DNA from: Polyangiaceae bacterium
GTDB taxonomy: Bacteria; Myxococcota_A; Polyangia; Polyangiales; Polyangiaceae
Assembly (NCBI GenBank): GCA_020633205.1
Contig: JACKEB010000017.1
Coordinates: forward strand, 62,001-126,000
Direction of reading: 5' to 3'
DNA length: 64,000 nucleotides
Both the position numbers and the translations under genes were made by a program. This document shows positions 50,537-58,766 of this stretch, piece by piece; the first letter of the stretch is position 1, and the number at the start of each line of letters is the position of its first letter. A model generated the notes under the pieces. The model made no database searches and was not told the origin of the DNA. It saw only the letters and a list, made by a program, of their open reading frames with translations.

Positions 50537-51916
50537 ATGAAGCTATCTCTGTACCGGCGCGGCAACCTGTTCGCAGCGTCCGCGCCGTTGCTCCTTGTGG
50601 GGTGCGGACAGATAATTGGCCTGGGCGATTTCAAGCCCGATGACGGCAGTTCTGGTGGAGCGGGTGGAAACTCCGCGGGGGCGGCGGGCGGAACCGACGC
50701 TGGAACGGGAAACAGCGGGGGCTCAGGAAACAGCGGGGGCTCAGGGAACTCAGGCGGAGTCGGTGCGTCAGCGGGTTCCGGAGCTGCGGCGGGCACAGGG
50801 GCCACGGCCGGGACCGGCGGAACCGGTGGCAGCTCGCCAACCTTTGGCTGCGTCAATCAAGGTCAGGCGAAGCGCGTATTCTCGACGACGGAACTCGATG
50901 GCTACGCCGACGTCCGAATCAAGCTCGCGACGGATCAGGGCTCGGATGACATCCACCTGATCGCGTCTCTGGCGGACGACAACGCGTCGCCAAAAGCGCT
51001 GGTAAAGACCTTCACCTACAACGGCCAAATCATCGACTCCCGAACGTTGGACCTGACGGACGTGTTTTTCCCCGAGGCAGCGACGGTCATCGGCAACACG
51101 ATCCGGTTTCTTGGCAACGACGGAGCCATCGTCGCGCTGGACGGCGACAAGTCCAATACGACACTCGTGCGCACGGTTCTTGCGGACCCCTGCCCCGGTG
51201 ACGCAAACGAGAGTGCGTTCCATTTCGACGGCACGACTCTCCACTTCGCGGGTCAGTGTGGGACGAACCAGGTGTTCGTCGATGGCGAGGGAACGGCTCG
51301 CTTCACATCGAGCTACAAGCTCCGCAACATGGTGACATCAGGCTCGAACCAGTTCTTCTCGCTGACAGATGAATCGAGCCTGTTGGGCGAGCTTCGCTAC
51401 TCGCCCACATACTCGTCGCAGCAGGTCGACTTCGGACTGGCGGGGCCGTCCCTGAACGTCCTGTACCCATCGACCGTCCCGAACAAGGTATCGATGTTGA
51501 GCCTGGAAGGGTCGGCGAGCTTCGTCGACTACAACTTCCACTGGGGCACCTTCGACGTTAGCAGTCCGCCCACATCCTCCAGTCCTCCAGCGATGCCCAC
51601 CATTGCAACCCAAGCGGATGGATACTTCGAGCCCGGACATGGTGGGTACGAATTCGGACGGGTCAGCATGGCCTCGCCGACACAGAGCAAATCAGGCGTG
51701 CTCTTGTCCCAGCTCGCCTTGGATGGGACCCCAAGAGTTTGGCGGTACTCGGTGGCCACTCCCAGCAACGGCGTCGTGCCTATGGCGGATGCCGGAGAAA
51801 TGGGTGCCCTGACCAGCGCGGTGGCCTGGGTCGGCGAAGAAGATAACGGGAGTGGTGGCACGCAGCACTACGTTGACATCCAAGTGGTGAGCTGCTCCAA
51901 GAATCCAGGACAATAG
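50537..51916 (+). CDS. Gly/Ser-rich lipoprotein with WD40/Kelch-like beta domain
   Basis: The 459-residue protein has lipobox LLLVGC (Cys 23), a Gly/Ser/Ala spacer (~38-100) encoded partly by 18-bp repeats, and a ~350-residue domain made mostly of beta strands with repeats such as IHLIASLADDN and LSLEGSASFVDYNFHWG. It looks like a surface beta-propeller or similar fold; no named family. ATG 50537 matches the signal; the frame extends 96 bp upstream without protein-like content. Confidence 0.82.
   Translation: MKLSLYRRGNLFAASAPLLLVGCGQIIGLGDFKPDDGSSGGAGGNSAGAAGGTDAGTGNSGGSGNSGGSGNSGGVGASAGSGAAAGTGATAGTGGTGGSSPTFGCVNQGQAKRVFSTTELDGYADVRIKLATDQGSDDIHLIASLADDNASPKALVKTFTYNGQIIDSRTLDLTDVFFPEAATVIGNTIRFLGNDGAIVALDGDKSNTTLVRTVLADPCPGDANESAFHFDGTTLHFAGQCGTNQVFVDGEGTARFTSSYKLRNMVTSGSNQFFSLTDESSLLGELRYSPTYSSQQVDFGLAGPSLNVLYPSTVPNKVSMLSLEGSASFVDYNFHWGTFDVSSPPTSSSPPAMPTIATQADGYFEPGHGGYEFGRVSMASPTQSKSGVLLSQLALDGTPRVWRYSVATPSNGVVPMADAGEMGALTSAVAWVGEEDNGSGGTQHYVDIQVVSCSKNPGQ
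50708..50743 (+). repeat. Two tandem 18-bp units in the lipoprotein spacer
   Basis: GGAAACAGCGGGGGCTCA occurs at 50708-50725 and 50726-50743, followed by a diverged third copy. It encodes the repeated GNSGGS segment, expanded by slippage. Confidence 0.85.
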
Positions 51917-51932
51917 CCAACGCGTTCACGGC

Positions 51933-51938
51933 TATCGT
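51933..51938 (+). promoter_or_regulatory. Candidate -10 box TATCGT
   Basis: TATCGT is followed by exactly 6 nt and ATG 51945. Confidence 0.5.
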
Positions 51939-51944
51939 GACCCC

Positions 51945-54155
51945 ATGGCAAATGTCCGGCTCCCGATCCCAACCTGGATGGAACGCTGGCCACGCGGCAT
52001 TCGTCCAGCCAGGATCGTCATCGACGACCGGCGGCTGGCGCTGCGCTACGTCCATCCTGAGCGGGGCTTTCGCGATCTCGCGCTGAGCGTAAGAGCGCAT
52101 GGAGTCGAGGCCCATTGGCAACAAGGTACCTTAAAGGATTCAGCGGGCCTCGAGCAATTGAGGGCAACGGTACTCGCGAGGCTCGGTGATTCCGAGAGGA
52201 AAGCGCTCGGTGCCACGATCGAAGCAGCCCAAAGTCCCGGTGCGGCTGCTTGCGACGGAGACGCAGGTCGGAAGCGCCTCGTCAAGGCGCTTGAGCTGGT
52301 GCTGAGTGGAGAGAACTTCTCTGCCCTTTCCCTCGTGTGGGAGGACCTGGACGCTCCAGCAACTTTCCAGACCCTCGCGTCACAGATGGCTGTTGCGTTG
52401 CTCCTGCGACTTGCGGGAAAGCCTCTCGCGGCCATTTCCCTCTGCGAAAATGCCGTACCCCTCGCTCGTGATGCAGATGAACTCTCCGAGCTCGGTCGGC
52501 TGCTAGCCAGCATTGGTAAGTTCCGAGACGCGGCAGACTGTTTCTGCACGGCAAACACCATAGCTCCATGCGCGGCGCTGGTGGCCCGGGAGATGATGTG
52601 CTGTGCGGCGCTGGGCGAACGTGACAGGGCTCGAACGGCCGCGGAGTCCTTGTGGGCGCTGGCTCCGACCGAACGAGAGATTGATTGGGCCGCGGACGCG
52701 CTGCTCGAGGTCGGTGCGTTGGACGCTTATGCGGCGTTGCTAGAACGTGCATTCAGTCGAGAGAATCGGGTCGCCTACCTGGCACGCCTTGCGCAGCTCC
52801 GCCTGTTCGAACTTCGAATTGCGGATGCGAAGCGCCTCGCAAGGTCCGCGCTCGAGCTCGCTGCAGATGAGACTGCAAGGCTCGTTGTGGGAGCGTGTCA
52901 GGTGTTGGAGTCGAGATACGAGGACGCGGAACGTACGCTGCGATCGCTAGACAGCAGCGAGGCAAGGCTCTGGCGAGTCCGCGCTCTGCTGGAGCAGGGG
53001 AAGCTGGTGGCTGCTCACGAGCTGCTGTTGGCAGAGGGTGACGTGACCGGTTCCCACCCTGCATCTCATTTATGGAACACATTCATCCACACCAGCCGGG
53101 TTCGGCGGTGGATGCCTGGTCGCTCCAAGGAACTCCTGCCGACGATCATGAAACGCGCGGCGCGACTTCCAGGAGCAGATCACGTACTGCATGGGGCGAA
53201 CGACTTCCAGGCCCGAGAGGTTCTAAAACAGCTAGTCGGATCGCAGCGGGTCGAAGCTGCGTATGCCCGGGGGCACTCAGCGGTATTCGAGATGCTCCGC
53301 GAGGCCATCGCAGACTTGGGGGGCAACTACTCCGATACCCCAACCCTGGTTCTCGGAAAACGCCTCGAGCGAGCCCCCTTAGAGACAGCGCGAAGGCGCG
53401 CCGAACGCCTACAGCGCGAGCTGCTGACGTCACCCCTAGAAAAGGTGCTGAAGCGTTTTCAGGAAGACCCAGAGCACCGCACGAACCCCTTCCTAATTAC
53501 TTACCGCGCGGAAGTGTTGCTTTGGGTTGGTCGCTACGAGGAAGCTCTCGACGCGTTCGAACGCACCTGGGCGGATTCCCGCACACGCTGGGGCTACATT
53601 GGACGGGGAGCAGCTCTCGCGCGCCTTGGACGCTACGCACAGGCACTGGAGGCGTGGGACGAGGGCCGACGCTACTTCGGATATCTACCTCAGGAGGCCA
53701 CCCATGCTTACCACGGGGAAGTGATGTACGCGCTGGGCCAGCTGGATCGTGCACTGAAGAGTCTGCGTCACGCGACACAGGTTACGCCTTCTCGCCTCGG
53801 GGCCCAGCTGGCCCTCGCACTCGCCGAGCGTGCCGCGGGCAACTCCAAGGCCTCTCGAGCTGCACTCGACACGGCCAAGGCGCTCGCCCCCGCGCTCGTG
53901 GTGAACAGCCTGCGCAGCCTCGGGTACGAGGCCGAACCCATGGCTGCCGACGCAGGCGACCTGGCGCACCAGTGCCTAGTCAGCTTGCGAGGCAACAGGT
54001 CTTCGACTCTGTACACATTTTTCGACACCAACGGAGAGCTCTCCGTGATCCGGAGCGAACCAGCCAGCGTTTGGCAAAGCGTCGCGGAACAGCTGAGCGG
54101 CTGCAGAGCGGACTTGAGCGCGGAACCGCTGCTGCGCGTGCTGGAGCAGACCTAG
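51945..54155 (+). CDS. Large TPR-repeat protein
   Basis: The 736-residue protein is almost wholly helical. TPR-like units occur at ~150-330 (PLAAISLCENAVPLARD, FRDAADCFCTANTIAP) and ~515-650 (WVGRYEEALDAFERTWADSR, GRYAQALEAWDEGRRYFGYL, GQLDRALKSLRHATQVTP). The part between, around 400-480, is not TPR-like (DHVLHGANDFQAREVLKQ) and could be a separate domain. There is no signal peptide. A role as scaffold is likely; the partner is not known. Confidence 0.85.
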   Translation: MANVRLPIPTWMERWPRGIRPARIVIDDRRLALRYVHPERGFRDLALSVRAHGVEAHWQQGTLKDSAGLEQLRATVLARLGDSERKALGATIEAAQSPGAAACDGDAGRKRLVKALELVLSGENFSALSLVWEDLDAPATFQTLASQMAVALLLRLAGKPLAAISLCENAVPLARDADELSELGRLLASIGKFRDAADCFCTANTIAPCAALVAREMMCCAALGERDRARTAAESLWALAPTEREIDWAADALLEVGALDAYAALLERAFSRENRVAYLARLAQLRLFELRIADAKRLARSALELAADETARLVVGACQVLESRYEDAERTLRSLDSSEARLWRVRALLEQGKLVAAHELLLAEGDVTGSHPASHLWNTFIHTSRVRRWMPGRSKELLPTIMKRAARLPGADHVLHGANDFQAREVLKQLVGSQRVEAAYARGHSAVFEMLREAIADLGGNYSDTPTLVLGKRLERAPLETARRRAERLQRELLTSPLEKVLKRFQEDPEHRTNPFLITYRAEVLLWVGRYEEALDAFERTWADSRTRWGYIGRGAALARLGRYAQALEAWDEGRRYFGYLPQEATHAYHGEVMYALGQLDRALKSLRHATQVTPSRLGAQLALALAERAAGNSKASRAALDTAKALAPALVVNSLRSLGYEAEPMAADAGDLAHQCLVSLRGNRSSTLYTFFDTNGELSVIRSEPASVWQSVAEQLSGCRADLSAEPLLRVLEQT

Positions 54156-54347
54156 CGAGGCGCAGGAGCCATCGCGGTCTGGAAGTGCAAGCGCCCACCG
54201 GCGGTTCTCGGCTACCAAAAGGCTCAGGCCAGCCAAGTTCTGTGGCCATCGCCGCCTTCTGCACCAGCTCCGCTTGACCGCGCTCGCGTCGCGTCACAAC
54301 CTCGGGTCCCCGCACGCAGGACAGACCCGCTCAAGGACGCGCGCACG

Positions 54348-55442
54348 TTGGCAGCCAAGAAAACCACCAAAAAGACCTCCGCCAAACGCGAGAAGAAGCC
54401 GCGCCAGCCCGCGCTCGAGGTGGAAGCCACCGCAGAAGAGGCGGAGGACGCAGACGAGCGCGACGACGAGGACGGCGAAGAGTCCGACGAGGATTTCGCT
54501 GACGACGACGTGGTCGAGGCGGAAGCTGAAGTGATCGATGAGCGCGAGCTCGAGAAGGTCCCGACGCCGAAGAGCAAAGAGACCGCGCTCAGCACCATCG
54601 ATCCTCTCGCGATGTACATGCGTGAGGTGCAGCGCCACCCCGTGCTCAGCGCTGACGACCAGAAGCAGCTCGCCATCAAATACACCGAGAGTGGTGACGT
54701 GGACGCTGCAGCGAAGCTGGTGACCACCAACCTGCGCTTGGTGGTGAAGCTCGCGTACGAGTACCGCCGCGCGTACCGCAACATGATGGACCTCATCCAG
54801 GAGGGGAACATCGGCCTCATGCAGGCGGTGAAGCGCTACGACCCGTACCGCGGCGTGAAGCTCTCTTCCTATGCAGCATGGTGGATCCGCGCCTACATGC
54901 TGCGCTTCATCCTCAATAACTGGCGACTGGTGAAGATCGGCACCACCCAGGCCCAGCGCAAGCTGTTCTTCAACCTGAACAAGGAGAAGCAGCGCCTGGC
55001 GCAGATGGGCATCGAGCCGACTCACGAGGAAATCGCGAAGCGCCTCGACGTCGACCAAAAAGACGTCGCCATGATGGAGAAGCGCTTGGCGCGCGGCGAT
55101 GCGTCCCTTGACGCGCCGGTTGGCGATGCGGATGGGCGCCAGACGAGTCGTCTGGATCTGATGCCCACCTCCGATCAGGGTCCCGATTTGATGACCGAGA
55201 GCGCGGAGCTCTCCGACCTTGTGCGTCAGAACTTGGAAGAGTTCCGCCTCACGCTCAAGGGCAAGGAGGCGATCATCTTCGACAAGCGCACGGTTGCGGA
55301 AGATCCCCTCACCCTGCAGGAACTCGGCAACGAATTCGGCGTGAGCCGCGAGCGTGTTCGGCAGCTCGAAGCGCGCATGATCGGACACCTGAGAGAGTTC
55401 CTCCGGGAAAGACTCGGGGATGCCGTAGAGGTCGACACCTGA
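54348..55442 (+). CDS. RpoH-type sigma factor with acidic N-terminal extension
   Basis: Residues ~80-360 are a group of sigma70/sigma32-family regions: DPLAMYMREVQRHPVLSADD (region 1.2), LVVKLAYEYRR and DLIQEGNIGLMQAVKRYDP (2.1-2.2), LSSYAAWWIRAYMLRFI (2.3-2.4), region 3, and the helix-turn-helix LQELGNEFGVSRERVRQLEA (4.2). WWIRAYM and the overall length of the core fit RpoH/SigB-SigC of myxobacteria. The first ~75 residues are Lys-rich and then Asp/Glu-rich, an extension absent from enteric RpoH. TTG 54348 starts it; AAGGA lies upstream. It is followed closely by rsmI. Confidence 0.88.
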   Translation: MAAKKTTKKTSAKREKKPRQPALEVEATAEEAEDADERDDEDGEESDEDFADDDVVEAEAEVIDERELEKVPTPKSKETALSTIDPLAMYMREVQRHPVLSADDQKQLAIKYTESGDVDAAAKLVTTNLRLVVKLAYEYRRAYRNMMDLIQEGNIGLMQAVKRYDPYRGVKLSSYAAWWIRAYMLRFILNNWRLVKIGTTQAQRKLFFNLNKEKQRLAQMGIEPTHEEIAKRLDVDQKDVAMMEKRLARGDASLDAPVGDADGRQTSRLDLMPTSDQGPDLMTESAELSDLVRQNLEEFRLTLKGKEAIIFDKRTVAEDPLTLQELGNEFGVSRERVRQLEARMIGHLREFLRERLGDAVEVDT

Positions 55443-55443
55443 A

Positions 55444-56265
55444 GTGAGCACGCTGTTCGTCGTCGGTACTCCGATCGGCAATCTGGAAGATCTCAGCCAG
55501 CGCGTGATCCGCGTGCTCAAGGAAGTGGATCGCGTCGCCGCGGAGGACACGCGGCACACGAAGAAGCTGCTCAGCCACCTGGGCATTACCGGCAAGCCCC
55601 TCGAGAGCATCGAGAGCCATCAAATCGCCGCGCGGGTATCTGGCTTGGTGGCGCGCCTCGAAGCAGGCGAGTCGATCGCCTTGGTCACTGACGCTGGGAT
55701 GCCGGGTGTGAGCGATCCAGGCAGCCTGCTGGTACGCGCGGCGCGTGAGCGCGGCATCAAGATCGAGAGCGTGCCGGGTCCCTCAGCGGTGACCACCGCC
55801 GTCGCGGCTTCTGGGTTGGTGGACGGTGGCTTCCGCTTCATCGGCTTCTTGCCTCGCAAGGGCAGCGCGAGACGTGAGGCGCTCGAGCGCATTCAGGCGA
55901 CGCCGGAGGCGGTCGTGCTGTTCGAGTCGCCCAACCGCGCTCAACAAACCCTGCAGGACCTCGCAGCGCTGACCCCCGAGCGTGAAGTCTGTGTTGGCCG
56001 CGAGCTGACCAAGCTCCATGAAGAGTTCGTGTGGGGCACCGCGAGCGAGCTCGGCCAACGCGAGCATTGGCGCGGCGAGCTGACCCTGGTGCTCGGCCCC
56101 CACAGCCCGCTCAAAGCAGAAGTAAGCGCCGATGAACTCGACGCAGCCATTCGCCGCGGACTCCACGAGGGGCGCTCAGCCAAGGACCTTGCTCAGGAGC
56201 TGGCTGAGCATACCGGCCGGCCGCGACGCGAGATTTACCAGCGCATTTTGCAGCTAGCAGACTGA
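55444..56265 (+). CDS. rsmI: 16S rRNA (cytidine-1402 2'-O)-methyltransferase
   Basis: The 273-residue enzyme shows the RsmI pattern: TLFVVGTPIGNLEDLSQR, AAEDTRHTKKLL, LVTDAGMPGVSDPG, GPSAVTTAVAASGL, and GFLPRKG. It methylates the 2'-O of C1402 in 16S rRNA. The GTG start lies 1 bp after the sigma factor stop codon, so translation may be coupled. Confidence 0.95.
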   Translation: MSTLFVVGTPIGNLEDLSQRVIRVLKEVDRVAAEDTRHTKKLLSHLGITGKPLESIESHQIAARVSGLVARLEAGESIALVTDAGMPGVSDPGSLLVRAARERGIKIESVPGPSAVTTAVAASGLVDGGFRFIGFLPRKGSARREALERIQATPEAVVLFESPNRAQQTLQDLAALTPEREVCVGRELTKLHEEFVWGTASELGQREHWRGELTLVLGPHSPLKAEVSADELDAAIRRGLHEGRSAKDLAQELAEHTGRPRREIYQRILQLAD

Positions 56266-56474
56266 CCCCAAACGGACCCCACGCGGGCAGGCACGCTTGC
56301 CCCACAGGGCGCCTCACCCCCAAAAAACCCGATGGATGCGGGGGGTGACTTGAGCTTTGTTCCGGCCGCTTGGGTGCGAAATCGTCCTGAAGGAGCCAGA
56401 AACGTAGGTCCGAAGCGCCCCCACTCGGGTCTGCGATTGCGAAGGGACGCGCTCCACACTAAGACCTGGGCGCC

Positions 56475-58091
56475 GTGTTTGACGCGCTCAAAAGAGGATT
56501 CAAGGAAGCCCAGAACCGCCTCGCGGGGCTGACGGAGCTGAACGAAAAGAACATTCAGGCCGCTTTGCGAGAAGTGCGCCTGTCTTTGCTGGAGGCTGAC
56601 GTCGAGCTAGGCGTCGTCAAGCGCTTCCTGGCGAGGGTCGAGGAGAAAGCCCTCGGCGCCACCGTGCAGGTCAAGGTGAAGCACAAGGGTGCTGCTCAGA
56701 CCGTTTCCGCGGGGGACCAATTCATCAAGATCTGCCACGACGAGCTGATCGCGATGATGGACTACGAAGGCGACCGCATTCAGTTCGCCCCGAGCGGCAA
56801 GACCGGCATCATGATGGTGGGTCTGCAAGGCTCCGGTAAGACCACCAGCTCCGCGAAGCTCGCCCGCATGCTCAAGGCAGACGGCAAGAAGCCGCTCTTG
56901 GTCGCCGCCGACATGCAGCGCCCCGCCGCCGTCGAGCAGCTCAAGGTGCTGGGTGAGCAAATCGACGTCCCCGTCTTCAACATCCCAGATCAAAGCCCTG
57001 TGGAAATCTGCAAGGCCGCGCCCGGGGAAGCAAAGAAGCTCGGCTGCGACATCATCATCTACGACACCGCCGGCCGTCTCGCGATCGACGAAGCGTTGAT
57101 GCAAGAGCTCGGCGACATCAAGAGCGGTGTCAGCCCGCAGAACATCTTCCTGGTCATCGACTCGATGATTGGTCAGGACTCCGTCAAGACCGCGGCAAGC
57201 TTCAACGAGCGCCTCGGCATCAGCGGCGTGATCCTCACCAAGCTCGATGGCGACGCTCGCGGCGGTGCCGCGCTGTCGGTCAAAGAAGTGACCGGCGCGC
57301 CGATCCTCTACGCCGGTATGGGCGAGACCACGGACAAGCTCGAAGAGTTCCGCCCCGAAGGCATGGCGGGGCGCATCCTCGGCATGGGCGACGTCGTCGG
57401 CCTGATGAAGGACTTCGAGGACGTCATCGATCAGAAGAAGGCCGAGGAAGACGCCGCCCGCATGATGAGCGGCGAGTTCACCCTCGAGGACTTCCTGAAT
57501 CAGGTGCGCATGATCCGCCAGATGGGTTCCCTGAAGGACCTCGTGGAGAAGATGCCTGGCCTCGGCGGGATGGTTCCGCCCGGAGTCAACCTCGACGATG
57601 CCGAGCTCACGCGCATCGAGGCGATGATTCAGTCGATGACTCGCCCGGAAAAGGGCGACCCGAACTTGCTCATCCGCGAGCCCACGCGCGTTCAGCGCAT
57701 CGCCAAGGGCTCCGGCCAACCGGAGCAGGGCGTCACCGAGCTGGTGCAGAAGTTCCTGTTCATGAAGCAGATGATGGGCGGCATGGGTGGGATGGATGCT
57801 GGCTTGCTCGGCAAAATCCCCGGCATGAAGAACCTCAACATGGCGCGCAACATGCGCAAGGCCATGAAGCAAGGCGGCGGCATGCCCGGGATGCCCGGCA
57901 TGGGCGGCTTCCCCGGAATGCCCGGCATGGGTTTCCCGGGAATGCCAGGCATGCCCGGAATGCCTGGCATGGGCATGCCCGGCATGGGCCAAGAGACGCC
58001 GCAAATGCGCAAGCTCTCGAAGAGCGAGAAGAACCAGCGCAAGAACCAGCGCAAAGCGCAGCGCTCGGCCCGCAAGAAGGGCCGCAAGTAA
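56475..58091 (+). CDS. ffh: Signal recognition particle protein Ffh with Met-rich tail
   Basis: The 538-residue protein has the N-domain, the GTPase with GLQGSGKTTSS, DTAGRLAIDE, TKLDGDARGG, and the M-domain (~330-445). It binds SRP RNA and signal sequences and targets proteins to the membrane. Beyond the usual end it has a repeat-rich part with MPGM and GFPGM units (~475-505) and a very basic tail (KSEKNQRKNQRKAQRSARKK). The GTG start is supported by MFDALKRGF, typical of Ffh. No SRP RNA gene was seen nearby. Confidence 0.95.
   Translation: MFDALKRGFKEAQNRLAGLTELNEKNIQAALREVRLSLLEADVELGVVKRFLARVEEKALGATVQVKVKHKGAAQTVSAGDQFIKICHDELIAMMDYEGDRIQFAPSGKTGIMMVGLQGSGKTTSSAKLARMLKADGKKPLLVAADMQRPAAVEQLKVLGEQIDVPVFNIPDQSPVEICKAAPGEAKKLGCDIIIYDTAGRLAIDEALMQELGDIKSGVSPQNIFLVIDSMIGQDSVKTAASFNERLGISGVILTKLDGDARGGAALSVKEVTGAPILYAGMGETTDKLEEFRPEGMAGRILGMGDVVGLMKDFEDVIDQKKAEEDAARMMSGEFTLEDFLNQVRMIRQMGSLKDLVEKMPGLGGMVPPGVNLDDAELTRIEAMIQSMTRPEKGDPNLLIREPTRVQRIAKGSGQPEQGVTELVQKFLFMKQMMGGMGGMDAGLLGKIPGMKNLNMARNMRKAMKQGGGMPGMPGMGGFPGMPGMGFPGMPGMPGMPGMGMPGMGQETPQMRKLSKSEKNQRKNQRKAQRSARKKGRK
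57880..57989 (+). repeat. Met-Pro-Gly-coding repeats in ffh
   Basis: Variants of GGCATGCCCGGAATG follow one another from 57880 to 57989 and encode MPGMPGM-type repeats in the C-terminal part of Ffh. Confidence 0.8.
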
Positions 58092-58123
58092 CCGACGCGG
58101 GCTCGCGCGTCGCTTAGCGAGGA

Positions 58124-58729
58124 ATGGCAGTGACTTACGCTTTGACCGATCGAGTGAATCCGCGAGGATTCGCCACACGGCTCCTTCCCAGGCTTTTTTT
58201 GGGGGTGAGCTTGCTCTGGCTCGGCGCCTGCGTCGAACCTCAGCCAGGCGCGGGCGGCCCACCTGCTGGCCCTAACCAGCAGATGGAGGCGCTGGCAGTC
58301 CCGGAGCTTCCGGAAGGCGCCGTCCTTAGTCACTTCGACTTCGAGAGCCGCGTGTCTCTCGAGGGCTACAAGCTGGATCAATCCAGCGTGAAGCCCGGTG
58401 GCACCGTGAAGATCACCTTCTACTGGCGTGGAGACAGCCCGCCTCAAGGTGACTGGCGGTTGTTCACGCACCTCCTGGATGCGAGCGGGCGCCAGCTAGC
58501 AAACTTCGACACGGTCGGGCCCCTGCGCAGCGCCGGGAGCATTTCCTCGTGGCAACGAGGCAAGCTCTACGTCGACGAGCAAGAAATCCAGCTCCCGCGA
58601 GAGCTCGACACGCCGTTCATCACCCTCGCGGTCGGCGTCTGGACCGGCGTAGTTCGCTTGGATCTGATCGGTGGAGTCACCGACGACAAGAACCGCGCGC
58701 TCGTTGTGCGCTTGCCCGTCACGAAGTGA
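58124..58729 (+). CDS. Lipoprotein, paralogue of the following gene's N-terminal domain
   Basis: The 201-residue product has lipobox WLGAC (Cys 36) and a domain with strands VKITFYWRGDSP, WRLFTHLLDASGRQLAN, DTVGPLR and KLYVDEQEIQLPREL. The next gene carries the same pattern (LKVTMYWQVKQP, WNLFTHVLDGSGERILN, KVYVDEQEF), so they are tandem paralogues. The fold looks like a beta sandwich on the cell surface. It starts at ATG 58124 after GCGAGGA; function unknown. Confidence 0.82.
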   Translation: MAVTYALTDRVNPRGFATRLLPRLFLGVSLLWLGACVEPQPGAGGPPAGPNQQMEALAVPELPEGAVLSHFDFESRVSLEGYKLDQSSVKPGGTVKITFYWRGDSPPQGDWRLFTHLLDASGRQLANFDTVGPLRSAGSISSWQRGKLYVDEQEIQLPRELDTPFITLAVGVWTGVVRLDLIGGVTDDKNRALVVRLPVTK

Positions 58730-58766
58730 CGAGAGGCGCGTGGGGGACTTACGGAGCGGTGGGGTG

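Noticed and set aside
54294..55610. 438-residue minus-strand frame opposite the sigma factor
   Set aside because: Same reason: the plus strand encodes an obvious sigma factor, and the antisense frame only reflects third-position GC.
58094..58111. Inverted repeat GACGCG/CGCGTC after ffh as terminator
   Set aside because: The stem has only 6 bp and no T run follows.
56607..58262. 551-residue minus-strand frame opposite ffh
   Set aside because: It is a mirror of a conserved GC-rich gene; its His/Leu-rich translation has no domain logic.
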